A DNA stretch of 64,000 nucleotides from Bradyrhizobium sp. ISRA430. GTDB taxonomy: Bacteria; Pseudomonadota; Alphaproteobacteria; Rhizobiales; Xanthobacteraceae. Positions within the stretch are counted from its first letter, which is position 1. The number at the start of each line of letters is the position of its first letter. The notes below the pieces were generated by a model, which saw only the letters and a program-made list of their open reading frames with translations, searched no databases and was not told the origin of the DNA. The stretch covers positions 1,550,001-1,614,000 of the forward strand of contig NZ_CP094516.1 in NCBI RefSeq assembly GCF_029909975.1, written 5' to 3'. Position numbers and translations under genes: made by a program. This document shows, piece after piece, positions 7,966 through 16,958 of the stretch.

Positions 7966-9090
7966 TCACCATCTGTATTCGAAGCCGGCCGTGCCCTGGT
8001 GCGACATGAGCTCGTTGCGGAACTTGCCATCGTAGTTGATGTAAAGCCGCGCGACGTTGGTCAGGCTCAACGAGACAGAAGCGCCTGCATCCATGCCGTA
8101 ACGGCTCTCGCCGATTCCGGGCACGATGATGCTCTCCGTCCCCAGGCTGACCTGGACCGAGCCGAGGTTCTGATAGAAGTTGTCGACGAACTTGCCGTAG
8201 GCCGACAGGTCGAGGATCTTCCTGTCGAGGATGAAATAGCGTCCGATCTCGGCCCCGATCATGACGCGCGCCCGCGAGATCGCCGTCGAGCCGACATTGA
8301 GCGGGTCCAGTCCACCGGCTTCCTGGAATGAAGCGCTGGTGGCGCGGACATATTCGAGTGCGCCCTTTGGCACGACCCGCATCTCATCCTTCGTCCAATA
8401 GTAGCTGATCTCGGTCAGCGCGCCGTCGACCGCGGCGCGGTAGCCCGCGGTCGCAAGGCCAAGCCCGGTGTCCCGGCTGGAATGGACCTTGCCAAAGCCG
8501 TGCACTACTGCGAAGGCCCAGGTCCAGGGGCCCTTGTCGACGGAGCCGTTGAAGCCGAGCTGGGTCAGGTCGAGCGTCGCGGACTGGAGCGCGAGCGGCA
8601 CGTCGATGTCGGTGTGACTCTGATCGACCGAGAAGCCGAGATTAACACCCGGCGCGAGCCGCGCACCGAAACCAGCGACGCCGCCGAAAGTCTTGCGCTT
8701 GTCGCCGACGAAATCGCCCTGCGCGTCGGTCCGGAGCGAGATGCCATAGCCTTCGAACCAGGTGCGATAGCGCGGATCCTCCGTGCTCTCCGACGCGCCG
8801 CCCCCGCCGGGGTTGGTGCGGAGGGAGCGGTTGAAGCCGCCCGAAGCCTGATTGCCGAGCCGTTCCAGGAACCACGATCCGAGATTGAGCGTGGTGTTGC
8901 CGGCCGACTGGTCGTAGTACGTCGCGGTCGGCACCGGGATCGGGGTCGGTGACGGCGTGGGCGTTGGTGTTGGCGTCGGGGTGGGCGTCGGACTTTGCGC
9001 GTGGGCCGACGTAGCCGCAATCATCACAACGAATGCAATGGCCATCACAATCGTAGCCGCGATCCGGCGGACACGGTCCAGCCCGATCAT
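7966..9090 (-). CDS. Outer-membrane beta-barrel (autotransporter-barrel-like) protein with Pro-Thr linker
   Basis: From ATG 9090 the protein has 374 residues. A signal peptide (IAATIVMAIAFVVMIAATSAHAQ) is followed by a proline every second residue for about 23 residues (SPTPTPTPTPTPTPSPTPIP). A glycine- and aromatic-rich region then shows the alternating beta-strand pattern of an autotransporter barrel, closing with AGFEYRW, the aromatic C-terminal signal of outer-membrane proteins recognised by BamA. There is no large passenger domain. The frame is open further upstream, with an ATG at 9126, but the signal peptide favours 9090. It converges on the regulator at 6936. The function is unknown; pore, adhesin barrel or structural role are all possible. 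Confidence 0.75.
   Translation of the reverse strand: MIGLDRVRRIAATIVMAIAFVVMIAATSAHAQSPTPTPTPTPTPTPSPTPIPVPTATYYDQSAGNTTLNLGSWFLERLGNQASGGFNRSLRTNPGGGGASESTEDPRYRTWFEGYGISLRTDAQGDFVGDKRKTFGGVAGFGARLAPGVNLGFSVDQSHTDIDVPLALQSATLDLTQLGFNGSVDKGPWTWAFAVVHGFGKVHSSRDTGLGLATAGYRAAVDGALTEISYYWTKDEMRVVPKGALEYVRATSASFQEAGGLDPLNVGSTAISRARVMIGAEIGRYFILDRKILDLSAYGKFVDNFYQNLGSVQVSLGTESIIVPGIGESRYGMDAGASVSLSLTNVARLYINYDGKFRNELMSHQGTAGFEYRW
8926..8991 (-). repeat. Hexanucleotide-type tandem repeat encoding the Pro-Thr linker
   Basis: Read on the coding strand, the segment is a run of CCG/CCC/CCA codons alternating mostly with ACG/ACC/ACA, giving (PT)n interrupted by Ser, Ile and Val. The unit is six bases with synonymous variation. 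Changes in copy number would keep the frame and only alter linker length between signal peptide and barrel. Confidence 0.8.
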
Positions 9091-9508
9091 CTGCCGTGTC
9101 CCGGAGAGCTGCGACGTGCAGCACATGGCGATAAATCCCGAAAGCAAATGGCAGCGCGCAAAAATGCAACACACGCCGCAGCGTATGCGGCGATTTGTGC
9201 TGAACTGCCACGGAGGGTCAATCGGTTGCGGGGCTCGACCAGGGGTGATTGCTTCCGATTGTGGTTCCGTTGCCACAGGTCGGAAATAGCGGACGTGGAG
9301 ATCCGGTCCGGACTTGAAATTCGCGCGCTGCTTGCTAACGTGCGAATTTCGTGTTGCAATATCCAGCACAATCGGATTTGGCCGCTCGGCTGTGCGTTTC
9401 GCGACTTTGAGACTCAAGACTCGAACAGACTTCCGGAAGCCCGTTTGTGGCGTGGCACGCGCAAAAGCGTGGCCGCGTCTTTTTTATGTCTAGAGGAGGA
9501 GACTGGCG
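9091..9508. other. Intergenic region: divergent promoters and cold-shock gene leader
   Basis: There is no gene in these 418 bases. The right part should be the long 5' leader typical of cspA-type mRNAs. It contains a small stem, CACGC-GCAAAA-GCGTG at 9456-9471, and a six-T run at 9480-9485 just before the AGAGGAGGAG ribosome site. The left part must hold the promoter of the beta-barrel gene. I could not pick convincing -35/-10 boxes. Confidence 0.4.
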
Positions 9509-9712
9509 ATGCAAAAGGGCACCGTCAAATGGTTCAACCCGACCAAGGGCTATGGCTTCATTCGACCGAACGGCGGCGATAAGGACGTCTTCGTCCACAT
9601 CTCCGCCGTCGAGCGCGCGGGCCTCACGACCCTCAATGAAAACCAGGTGGTTGAATACGACCTCGTGGAGAACCGCGGCAAAACATCCGCGGAGAACCTC
9701 AAGGTCTCCTGA
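9509..9712 (+). CDS. cspA: Cold-shock domain protein
   Basis: This 67-residue OB-fold RNA chaperone binds single-stranded RNA and DNA and melts mRNA structure. RNP1 is KGYGFIRP and RNP2 is DVFVHIS, both intact. The N-terminus MQKGTVKWFNPTKGYG is canonical. A very strong AGAGGAGGAG ribosome site lies just upstream. The gene is monocistronic, with a terminator hairpin at 9749. Bacteria carry several such paralogues, so the symbol denotes the family, and cold induction is not proven by sequence. Confidence 0.95.
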   Translation: MQKGTVKWFNPTKGYGFIRPNGGDKDVFVHISAVERAGLTTLNENQVVEYDLVENRGKTSAENLKVS

Positions 9713-9748
9713 TCTCTCCCGCGACTTTCGCAAGGGATCACGACGTTG

Positions 9749-9767
9749 CCCCCGGCTCTGCCGGGGG
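9749..9767. terminator. Terminator hairpin between cspA and purN
   Basis: CCCCCGGC-TCT-GCCGGGGG is a perfect 8-bp GC stem with a 3-base loop. It is followed by ATCTTGTTTGT, a moderately T-rich tract on the plus strand. It lies 36 bases after cspA and serves that transcript; purN converges on it from the right. Confidence 0.75.
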
Positions 9768-9805
9768 ATCTTGTTTGTGAGTTCGGCAAGTCCCGCGACA
9801 GCGGC

Positions 9806-10459
9806 TCAGTTCACCACCGGCGAAATCAGGAAATTCTCCGAAGGTCCGCTTCCCGCCGTCTTGCACACGTCGCCCTCGATGCGGACCTTGCCGGTCGCAA
9901 GCAGCCGCAGCGCTTCGGGATAGATGCGGTGCTCGACTTCGAGGATGCGTTCGGAGAGCGTGTCCGCCGTGTCGTTGTCGCTGACAGGGACCGCGCCCTG
10001 CATCACGATCGGCCCGGCGTCAGTCGCGGGGATGACGAAGTGCACTGTTGCGCCAGACAGTTTCACCCCCGCACGCAAGGCCTGGCCATGCGGATCGAGG
10101 CCGGGGAAGGACGGCAGGAGCGACGGGTGGATGTTGAGCATCCGTCCGTACCAGCTTTGGGTGAACTCGGCCGTGAACAGGCGCATGAAGCCGCCGAGAC
10201 AGATCAACTCGATGCCATGCTGGTCGAGGGCGGCCTGTAGCACCGCCTCAAAGCCGGCGCGGTCCTTGCCAAAGGGTTTGCTCTCGATCACCAGCGTCGG
10301 CACGCCACTCGCCTTTGCGCGCTCCAGCCCGAGCGCATCGGCCTTGTTCGAGATGACGAGCGCGATTTCCGCCGGAAAATCCAGCGCGGCCGCGGCCTTG
10401 ATCAGCGCGGCCATGTTCGAGCCCCGGCCGGAAATCAGAATGGCAACACGGCGCTTCAT
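9806..10459 (-). CDS. purN: Phosphoribosylglycinamide formyltransferase (GART)
   Basis: This 217-residue enzyme transfers a formyl group from 10-formyl-THF to GAR in purine synthesis. MKRRVAILISGRGSNMAALI is the family opening. NIHPSLLPSFPG carries the catalytic His of the N-x-H motif, and ATDAGPIVMQGAV holds the essential aspartate. I chose ATG 10459 because an alternative seven codons upstream would precede the conserved N-terminus. It starts 4 bases after the purM stop, so purM-purN is an operon. Confidence 0.95.
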   Translation of the reverse strand: MKRRVAILISGRGSNMAALIKAAAALDFPAEIALVISNKADALGLERAKASGVPTLVIESKPFGKDRAGFEAVLQAALDQHGIELICLGGFMRLFTAEFTQSWYGRMLNIHPSLLPSFPGLDPHGQALRAGVKLSGATVHFVIPATDAGPIVMQGAVPVSDNDTADTLSERILEVEHRIYPEALRLLATGKVRIEGDVCKTAGSGPSENFLISPVVN

Positions 10460-10463
10460 CGGT

Positions 10464-11537
10464 TCACAGCGCGAGATCAAGGTGGCCGCTATAGACGACG
10501 CGGTGCTCGCCTTCGGCCGCGATCACCCGACCGAGCTGCGCCACCGTCTCGCCGGCATCGGTGAACACTTGCACCACCTTGTCGACCGCATCCGGCTCGA
10601 CGATCGCGATCATCCCTATGCCGCAGTTGAACGTGCGCAGCATTTCGAGCTCGGCGATGCCGGCTTGCGCGGCCAGCCATTTGAACACCGGCAGCACCGG
10701 CAGGCGCTCCAGATCGATGCCGACACCGAGATGCTTCGGCAGCACACGCGGAATGTTGTCGGTGAACCCGCCGCCGGTGATGTGGGCAAGCCCCTTCACC
10801 GCGCCGGTCTCGCGGATCGCGCGCAGACAGGATTTGACGTAGAGCCGCGTCGGCGTCAGCAACGCGCCGCCGAGCGTCATCACCGGCGAAAACGGCGCCT
10901 TGGCCTCGAAGCCGAGGCCGGACTGCTCGACGATCTTGCGCACTAGCGAGAAGCCGTTGGAATGCACGCCGGAGGACGCAAGGCCGATCACGGCATCGCC
11001 GGCGGCAATGTCCTTGCGCGGCAGCAGCGTGCCGCGCTCGGCGGCGCCGACGGCAAAGCCGCCGAGATCGTAGTCGCCGTCCTTGTAGAGGCCCGGCATC
11101 TCGGCGGTCTCGCCCCCGATCAGGGCGCAGCCGGATTCCCGGCAGCCCTCGGCAACGCCGGCAACGATCGCGGCCGTAGCCTCCGGATCGAGCTTGCCGC
11201 AGGCAAAATAGTCGAGGAAGAACAGCGGCTCGGCGCCCTGCACCACGAGGTCGTTGACGCTCATGGCGACGAGGTCGATGCCGATCCCGCCATGCAGGCC
11301 GGTCTCGATCGCGATCTTGACCTTGGTGCCGACGCCGTCGGTGGCGGCAACCAGGACCGGATCCTTGAAGCCGGCTGCCTTGAGGTCGAACAGGCCGCCG
11401 AAACCGCCGATTTCGGCGTCGGCGCCGGGGCGCGCGGTGGCGCGCACCATCGGCTTGATCAGGTCGACCAGGCGGTTGCCCGCGTCGATGTCGACACCTG
11501 AATCGGCGTAAGTGAGGCCGTTTTTGCGGTCGGTCAT
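10464..11537 (-). CDS. purM: Phosphoribosylformylglycinamidine cyclo-ligase (AIR synthetase)
   Basis: This 357-residue ATP-dependent enzyme closes the imidazole ring, making AIR from FGAM. Family landmarks are [20 protein letters not shown] at the start, [27 protein letters not shown] and [11 protein letters not shown]. The ATG at 11537 gives the standard [15 protein letters not shown]; the longer open frame would add 20 atypical residues. It is divergent from the phosphatidyltransferase gene and upstream of purN. Confidence 0.96.
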   Translation of the reverse strand: MTDRKNGLTYADSGVDIDAGNRLVDLIKPMVRATARPGADAEIGGFGGLFDLKAAGFKDPVLVAATDGVGTKVKIAIETGLHGGIGIDLVAMSVNDLVVQGAEPLFFLDYFACGKLDPEATAAIVAGVAEGCRESGCALIGGETAEMPGLYKDGDYDLGGFAVGAAERGTLLPRKDIAAGDAVIGLASSGVHSNGFSLVRKIVEQSGLGFEAKAPFSPVMTLGGALLTPTRLYVKSCLRAIRETGAVKGLAHITGGGFTDNIPRVLPKHLGVGIDLERLPVLPVFKWLAAQAGIAELEMLRTFNCGIGMIAIVEPDAVDKVVQVFTDAGETVAQLGRVIAAEGEHRVVYSGHLDLAL

Positions 11538-11690
11538 GCCCGATTTCCAGTGGGTTTGCGGCTGGTTACGTCGAATTCCGGGGACGCGCAATGGCAAGCA
11601 TGGCGCGCTGCCCTATACTATGTAGATATCAACCGGTTCAGCCTTCAAAGGGCCGGATTTGAGGTCAGACAGGGTGCCGGGAAGCGCCGC

Positions 11691-12233
11691 GTGAGTATTC
11701 CGAACATCATTACCCTGGGCCGGATCATGCTGGTCCCGATCATCGTCTGGGCCATCGTATCGAGCCAAATGGAGGTGGCGTTCGCGGTGTTCCTGATCGC
11801 CGGCATCAGCGACGCCGTCGACGGCTTCCTGGCCAAGCGCTTCAACATGACGAGCGAGCTCGGCGCCCTGCTCGACCCGCTCGCCGACAAGGCCCTGCTG
11901 GTGTCGATCTATCTGGCGCTTGGCATCTGGGGCGACATTCCGCGCTGGATCGTGATCCTGGTGGTATCACGCGACATCATGATCGTAACTGCCGTGATCG
12001 TGTCCTGGCTGTTCGACAAGCCGGTCGAGATGAAGCCGTCGATGGTATCCAAGCTCAACACGGCAGCCCAGGTGGCCTACGCAGCCTTGGTGCTGGCCGC
12101 CCTCGCCTTCGGCTTCAAGCCGGCACCCTATGATATTATCCTGATGGGCTTCGTGACGGTCTTCACGCTGTCCTCGGTGTCGCTGTATCTCATCGAATGG
12201 CTGCGGCACATGAGCACCATCGACGCCAAGTGA
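11691..12233 (+). CDS. CDP-alcohol phosphatidyltransferase family membrane enzyme
   Basis: The GTG at 11691 (GGGAAG upstream) gives 180 residues starting VSIPNIITLGRIMLVPIIVW. The signature SDAVDGFLAKRF...GALLDPLADK matches the Dx2DGx2AR-x8-Gx3Dx3D motif, with K in place of the usual R. The three or four aspartates bind two metal ions that activate transfer of a CDP-linked diacylglycerol to an alcohol. About five or six hydrophobic helices place it in the inner membrane. It could be phosphatidylglycerophosphate synthase or a paralogue; the position just before hda recurs in Alphaproteobacteria. Acceptor specificity is not certain. Confidence 0.85.
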   Translation: MSIPNIITLGRIMLVPIIVWAIVSSQMEVAFAVFLIAGISDAVDGFLAKRFNMTSELGALLDPLADKALLVSIYLALGIWGDIPRWIVILVVSRDIMIVTAVIVSWLFDKPVEMKPSMVSKLNTAAQVAYAALVLAALAFGFKPAPYDIILMGFVTVFTLSSVSLYLIEWLRHMSTIDAK

Positions 12234-12344
12234 GCCAAGCAAGTGCAGGCCCCGCAAAAGGCCAAGTCGGGCTGACTCGCTCGCGCTCGATATGTCAGAT
12301 CTCTTCACGTGAGGCCGGCACGTCCGGCATGGAGCAAAGTTAGC

Positions 12345-13022
12345 GTGGCAGGCCGCGTTCACCCCCGACAATTGGCGTTTTCGCTTCCGCATGCGGAGAG
12401 CCTGAGCCGGGACAATTTTCTCGAAGGCCCTGCCAACGCGGCCGGGCTTGCCCTGATCGATGGCTGGCCGGAGTGGCCACACCGGATCATGTGGCTGGCC
12501 GGCCCGGAAGGGTCGGGAAAGAGCCATCTCGCGGCGATCTGGGCCGAGCAGGCCGGCGCCCGTTCGACCACGGCCAATGCACTGACCGCAGCCACCGTGC
12601 CGGGGGCGCTGGCGACCGGCGCGCTGGTGGTTGAGGATCTCAGGGCCAAGGACTTCGACGAGCGCGCCCTCTTCCACCTCATGAACCTCGCCCGCGAGGA
12701 CGGCGCCTATGTCCTCTTCACCGGACGCGAAGTTCCGGCCGCGCTCGACATCGAGCTACGCGACCTGCGCTCTCGCCTGCGCACGGTGCCGGCGATCTCG
12801 CTTCTGCCGCCGGACGACCAGTTGTTTCGCGGCCTGATCGTGAAGTTTTGTGCCGACCGCCAGCTCACGGTCGACGAGAGCGTGGTCAGCTATCTCGCCA
12901 CGCGCCTGGAGCGCTCCTCGGCCGGTGCCCGGCGGGCGGTGGAGCTCCTGGACAGCGAGGCCCTGCGGCTCGGCCGGCCCGTGACCCGGGCGCTGGCCGC
13001 TGACCTCCTCCGCGATGCCTGA
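12345..13022 (+). CDS. hda: DnaA-like inactivator protein Hda
   Basis: From GTG 12345 the protein has 225 residues. The N-terminal QLAFSL (residues 9-14) fits the sliding-clamp-binding motif by which Hda docks on DnaN. The Walker A motif GPEGSGKSH follows at 53-61, then an AAA+ lid domain with RSSAGARRAVELLD near the end. Hda with the clamp stimulates ATP hydrolysis by DnaA and so limits re-initiation. Walker B is degenerate (LVVEDL). An upstream GTG at 12309 is in frame but adds residues unlike the family. Confidence 0.88.
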   Translation: MAGRVHPRQLAFSLPHAESLSRDNFLEGPANAAGLALIDGWPEWPHRIMWLAGPEGSGKSHLAAIWAEQAGARSTTANALTAATVPGALATGALVVEDLRAKDFDERALFHLMNLAREDGAYVLFTGREVPAALDIELRDLRSRLRTVPAISLLPPDDQLFRGLIVKFCADRQLTVDESVVSYLATRLERSSAGARRAVELLDSEALRLGRPVTRALAADLLRDA

Positions 13023-13159
13023 CCAGGTCCCGCCTCGAGGTCGCTTGACGCGACGGAACTGCGGAACATCAATGTCATCGAAATGATTGCGCCTGTAGCA
13101 TTACAGCCGACGAAGCCAAATCGTCCTGTTGGACGGCTGGCGCGTTACGCTAAAGGCAA

Positions 13160-13181
13160 CGTCATCGAAACGTCATCGGAC
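13160..13181 (+). promoter_or_regulatory. Pho-box-like direct repeat upstream of ppk
   Basis: CGTCATCGAAA and CGTCATCGGAC lie head to tail with an exact 11-base period, the architecture of PhoB sites (two 11-mers beginning with CTGTCAT-like heptamers). A third partial copy, TGTCATCGAAA, is at 13073-13083. The pair ends 53 bases before the ppk start, where a PhoB activator site would be expected. The match to CTGTCAT is imperfect in the first two bases. Confidence 0.4.
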
Positions 13182-13234
13182 TAACACATGCTCTGGCCGG
13201 TTTTGCGCGTAGGTGCAAGGTAAGGCGAGACAAG

Positions 13235-15439
13235 ATGGACCGACTTCTGATGGAATCCGTGCAAGCCGTTGAAATCAAGGAAAAAATTCAAGAAGTCGAA
13301 GGTCAGCCGGCGATCGCCACGAGCCCCGAGCGATTCATCAACCGCGAACTCTCCTGGCTGCATTTCAACCGCCGCGTCCTCGAAGAATCGGTCAATGCCC
13401 ACCATCCGGTGCTGGAGCGGGTCCGATTCCTGTCAATTTCGGCGAATAACCTCGACGAATTCTTCATGGTCCGCGTGGCCGGCATCAAGGCCCAGGTGCG
13501 CGAGGGCATTCCCGAGCGCAGTCCCGACGGCCTGACGCCGTCCGAGCAGCTCGCGCTGATCAACCGCACCGTCTCCCAGCTTGCCAGCGACCAGCAGTCA
13601 ATCTGGCGCGACCTGCGTGGCACGCTGGCCGACGTCGGCATCGTGCTGGTCGACGGCAAGGACGTCACCAAGGCGGAGCGAGCCTGGATCGAGGACTACT
13701 TCCTCAACAACGTGTTCCCATTGCTGACGCCGCTGGCGATCGACCCGGCGCATCCCTTCCCGTTCATTCCAAGCCTCGGCTTCACCATCGCCCTGCAACT
13801 GACGCGCGCCGCCGACGGCAAGCAGATGAACGCGCTGATCCGCATGCCCGGCAAGATCGACCGCTTCATCCGCATGCCGAGCGATGGCAAGGTCCGGCTG
13901 ATCTCGCTGGAACAGGCCACCGCCCTGTTCATCAATCGCCTGTTCCCCGGTTACAATGTCCACGGTCAGGGCGCGTTCCGCATCATCCGCGACTCCGAAA
14001 TGGAGATCGAGGAAGAGGCCGAAGACCTCGTCCGCGTGTTCGAGACCGCGCTGAAGCGCCGCCGCCGCGGGTCGGTGATCCGCCTCGAGATCGACGCCAA
14101 GACCCCGGAGGAGCTGCGCAGCTTCGTGCAGCACGCGCTGTCGGCCGCCGACGACGAGGTCTTCCTGGTGGATGGCGTGCTCGCGATGAACGAACTGTCG
14201 CAGCTCACCCGCCTCGACCGGCCCGACCTCGAATTCACCCCTTACGTGCCGCGCCATCCCGAGCGCGTGCGCGAGCATGGCGGCGACATCTTTGCCGCGA
14301 TCCGGCAGAAGGACCTGATCGTCCATCACCCTTACGAATCCTTCGACGTGGTGGTGCAGTTCCTGCAGCAGGCCGCGCGCGACCCCGATGTCGTCGCAAT
14401 CAAGCAGACGCTCTACCGCACCTCCATCAACTCGCCGATCGTGCGCGCGCTTGCGGAAGCCGCCGAGGCCGGCAAGTCCGTCACCGCACTGATCGAGCTG
14501 AAGGCGCGCTTCGACGAGGAGGCCAACATCCGCTGGGCGCGCGACCTCGAGCGCGCCGGCGTACAGGTTGTCTACGGTTTCCTCGAACTCAAGACGCACG
14601 CCAAGCTGTCGATGGTGGTGCGCCGCGAGGGCGGCAGCCTCACCACCTATGTGCACACCGGCACCGGCAACTACCATCCGGTCACCGCGCGCATCTATAC
14701 CGACCTCTCGTACTTCACCTCGGATCCGACCATCGGCCGCGACGCCGCGCGCGTGTTCAACTTCATCACCGGCTATGCCGCGCCGAGCGATCTGGAAAAG
14801 ATGGCAGTGTCGCCGCTGACGCTGCGCGCACGCATCATCGAGCACATCCAGGCCGAGACCGCGCATGCGCGGCACGGCCGGCACGGCGCGGTCTGGATGA
14901 AGATGAATGCGCTGGTCGATCCTGACATCATCGACGCGCTCTACGAGGCCTCGCAGGCCGGCGTCCAAGTCGAGCTCGTGGTGCGCGGTATCTGCTGCCT
15001 GCGCCCCGGCATCCCCGGCCTGTCGGAGAACATCCGCGTCAAATCCATCATCGGACGCTTCCTGGAACACGGCAGAATCTACTGCTTCGGCATGGGCCAG
15101 GGCCTGCCGAGCGCCAAGGCGGCTGTGTATATCTCGTCAGCCGACATGATGCCGCGCAACCTCGACCGCCGCGTCGAAGTGCTGTGCCCGTTGCAAAATC
15201 CGACGGTGCATCAGCAGGTTCTCGAACAAATCATGGTCGCGAATCTGAAGGACAATGAGCAAAGCTGGCAATTGTTGCCCGACGGGTCCTCAACGCGTAT
15301 GAAGACCGCGAAGGGCGAGGAGCCTTTCAACGTCCACAACTACTTCATGACAAATCCGAGTCTGTCTGGCCGTGGAAAGTCGCTCAAGGAATCCTCGCCG
15401 CGCCGGCTCACGCGCCGGAACGAACGCCATCAGTCCTGA
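13235..15439 (+). CDS. ppk: Polyphosphate kinase 1
   Basis: This 734-residue, four-domain PPK1 reversibly builds polyphosphate from [19 protein letters not shown] near residue 37 opens the N-terminal domain. The phosphorylated histidine is H455 in [10 protein letters not shown] and the second essential one is H474 in [12 protein letters not shown] large phospholipase-D-like C-terminal half follows. Length is slightly above the 690-residue norm because of an N-terminal extension. It is 12 bases upstream of ppx, so synthesis and breakdown are co-transcribed. Confidence 0.97.
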   Translation: MDRLLMESVQAVEIKEKIQEVEGQPAIATSPERFINRELSWLHFNRRVLEESVNAHHPVLERVRFLSISANNLDEFFMVRVAGIKAQVREGIPERSPDGLTPSEQLALINRTVSQLASDQQSIWRDLRGTLADVGIVLVDGKDVTKAERAWIEDYFLNNVFPLLTPLAIDPAHPFPFIPSLGFTIALQLTRAADGKQMNALIRMPGKIDRFIRMPSDGKVRLISLEQATALFINRLFPGYNVHGQGAFRIIRDSEMEIEEEAEDLVRVFETALKRRRRGSVIRLEIDAKTPEELRSFVQHALSAADDEVFLVDGVLAMNELSQLTRLDRPDLEFTPYVPRHPERVREHGGDIFAAIRQKDLIVHHPYESFDVVVQFLQQAARDPDVVAIKQTLYRTSINSPIVRALAEAAEAGKSVTALIELKARFDEEANIRWARDLERAGVQVVYGFLELKTHAKLSMVVRREGGSLTTYVHTGTGNYHPVTARIYTDLSYFTSDPTIGRDAARVFNFITGYAAPSDLEKMAVSPLTLRARIIEHIQAETAHARHGRHGAVWMKMNALVDPDIIDALYEASQAGVQVELVVRGICCLRPGIPGLSENIRVKSIIGRFLEHGRIYCFGMGQGLPSAKAAVYISSADMMPRNLDRRVEVLCPLQNPTVHQQVLEQIMVANLKDNEQSWQLLPDGSSTRMKTAKGEEPFNVHNYFMTNPSLSGRGKSLKESSPRRLTRRNERHQS

Positions 15440-15451
15440 TCGGAGTTTGTC

Positions 15452-16954
15452 GTGAAGCGGCCGCGCAAGCGCAGCGCGAGCGTCGCCGTCATCGACATCG
15501 GATCCAACTCGGTCCGTCTCGTCGTCTACGAGGGGCTGACGCGCAGCCTCATTCCGATCTTCAACGAGAAGACACTATGCGGCCTCGGGCGCGAGGTGCA
15601 GAGCACGGGCCTGCTCGCGCCCGATGCCGTCGACAAGGCGTTGACCTCTCTCAAGCGGTTTCGGGCGCTGTGCCGGGTGATGCAGGTCGGTCGCGTGTTT
15701 GCGATCGCCACCGCCGCCTGCCGCGACGCTTCCAACGGTCCCGACTTCATCGCGAAAGCCGAGCGCATCTGCGCCGTGAAGATCGAGATCCTGTCTGGAC
15801 CGCGAGAGGCGCGGCTGTCGGCGCTAGGCGTGATCTCGGGCATCCATCTTCCCGACGGCATCGTTGGCGACCTCGGCGGCGGCTCGCTCGAATTGATCGA
15901 CGTGCGCCGCAACAGCGTGCGCAGCGGCGTGACACTGCCGCTCGGCGGCCTCGCGCTGCAGGACCTCGCGCACAAATCGCTCAAGCGCGCCGATCGCATC
16001 GTGCGCGAGGAGATCGACGAGGTGCCGCAGCTCACCGCAGGCCACGGCCGCACCTTCTACGCGGTCGGCGGTACCTGGCGCGCGCTCGCGCGCATCCACA
16101 TCATCCAGAGCGGCTATCCGCTCCAGGTGATGCACGGCTATTCCATTCCCGCGGCGGAGGCCCTCGACTTCGCACGCCGGCTGCGGCGCCTTGCGGCGGC
16201 CGACATGCTTGCCGACATCGAGGTCGTCGCCGATGCCCGGCGTCCCCTCCTCACCTATGCAGCGCTGGTGCTCGAGCACATCATCCGCGTCGCGAAGCCG
16301 AAGACCATCGTGTTCTCGACCTTCGGCGTGCGCGAGGGCCTGCTGCATGAGAAGCTGTCGGAAGCCGAGCGCAGCAAGGACGGCCTGATCTGCGCGGCTG
16401 AAGAACTCAACGAGCTGCTGTCGCGCTCGGCCCGCCATGCCCGCGAGCTGATCGCCTGGAGCGACCGCCTGGCGCGCGTGGTGAAGCTGCGCGAAACCGA
16501 GGAGGACCGCCGCTTACGCCACACCGCGTGCCTGCTCTCGGACATCGGCTGGCGCGTGCATCCCGACCATCGCGGCGAGCAGACGCTGAGCCTCGTCGTC
16601 AACGGCAATTTCGGCGCGATCAATCACCAGGAGCGCGCCTTCGTCGGTTTGTCGGTGTTCTACCGCTACGCAGGCCTCAGTGAAGAAAACCAGCCGCCGA
16701 TGACGATGCAGGAGCTGCTGACGCCGACCCAGCTCGAACGCGCCCGTTTGCTCGGCGCCGCCTTTCGCGTCGCGCATCTGATCTCGGCGGCGCGGCCCGG
16801 CGTGCTGCCAGCGACGCATTTCCGCAACGAGGGACGCAAGCTGATGCTCGTGTTCGAGCACAAGCTCGGCGACCTCGTCGCCGATCGCGTCGGCGGCCGT
16901 TTCCGCCAGCTCGCGCGCCTGATCGGCCGCTCCGGCTCGATCGTCCGCCGCTAG
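15452..16954 (+). CDS. ppx: Exopolyphosphatase / guanosine pentaphosphatase family
   Basis: This 500-residue ASKHA-fold hydrolase begins, after a basic N-terminus, with VAVIDIGSNSVRLVVYEG (phosphate 1 loop). DLGGGSLELIDV is the second phosphate loop and YAVGGTWRALAR the third. The C-terminal half resembles the HD-like helical domain of long PPX proteins. It releases phosphate from polyphosphate ends and may also act on pppGpp. The GTG start is supported by GGAG six bases before it. It ends 4 bases from the convergent TerC gene with no room for a terminator. Confidence 0.95.
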   Translation: MKRPRKRSASVAVIDIGSNSVRLVVYEGLTRSLIPIFNEKTLCGLGREVQSTGLLAPDAVDKALTSLKRFRALCRVMQVGRVFAIATAACRDASNGPDFIAKAERICAVKIEILSGPREARLSALGVISGIHLPDGIVGDLGGGSLELIDVRRNSVRSGVTLPLGGLALQDLAHKSLKRADRIVREEIDEVPQLTAGHGRTFYAVGGTWRALARIHIIQSGYPLQVMHGYSIPAAEALDFARRLRRLAAADMLADIEVVADARRPLLTYAALVLEHIIRVAKPKTIVFSTFGVREGLLHEKLSEAERSKDGLICAAEELNELLSRSARHARELIAWSDRLARVVKLRETEEDRRLRHTACLLSDIGWRVHPDHRGEQTLSLVVNGNFGAINHQERAFVGLSVFYRYAGLSEENQPPMTMQELLTPTQLERARLLGAAFRVAHLISAARPGVLPATHFRNEGRKLMLVFEHKLGDLVADRVGGRFRQLARLIGRSGSIVRR

Positions 16955-16958
16955 AGAA

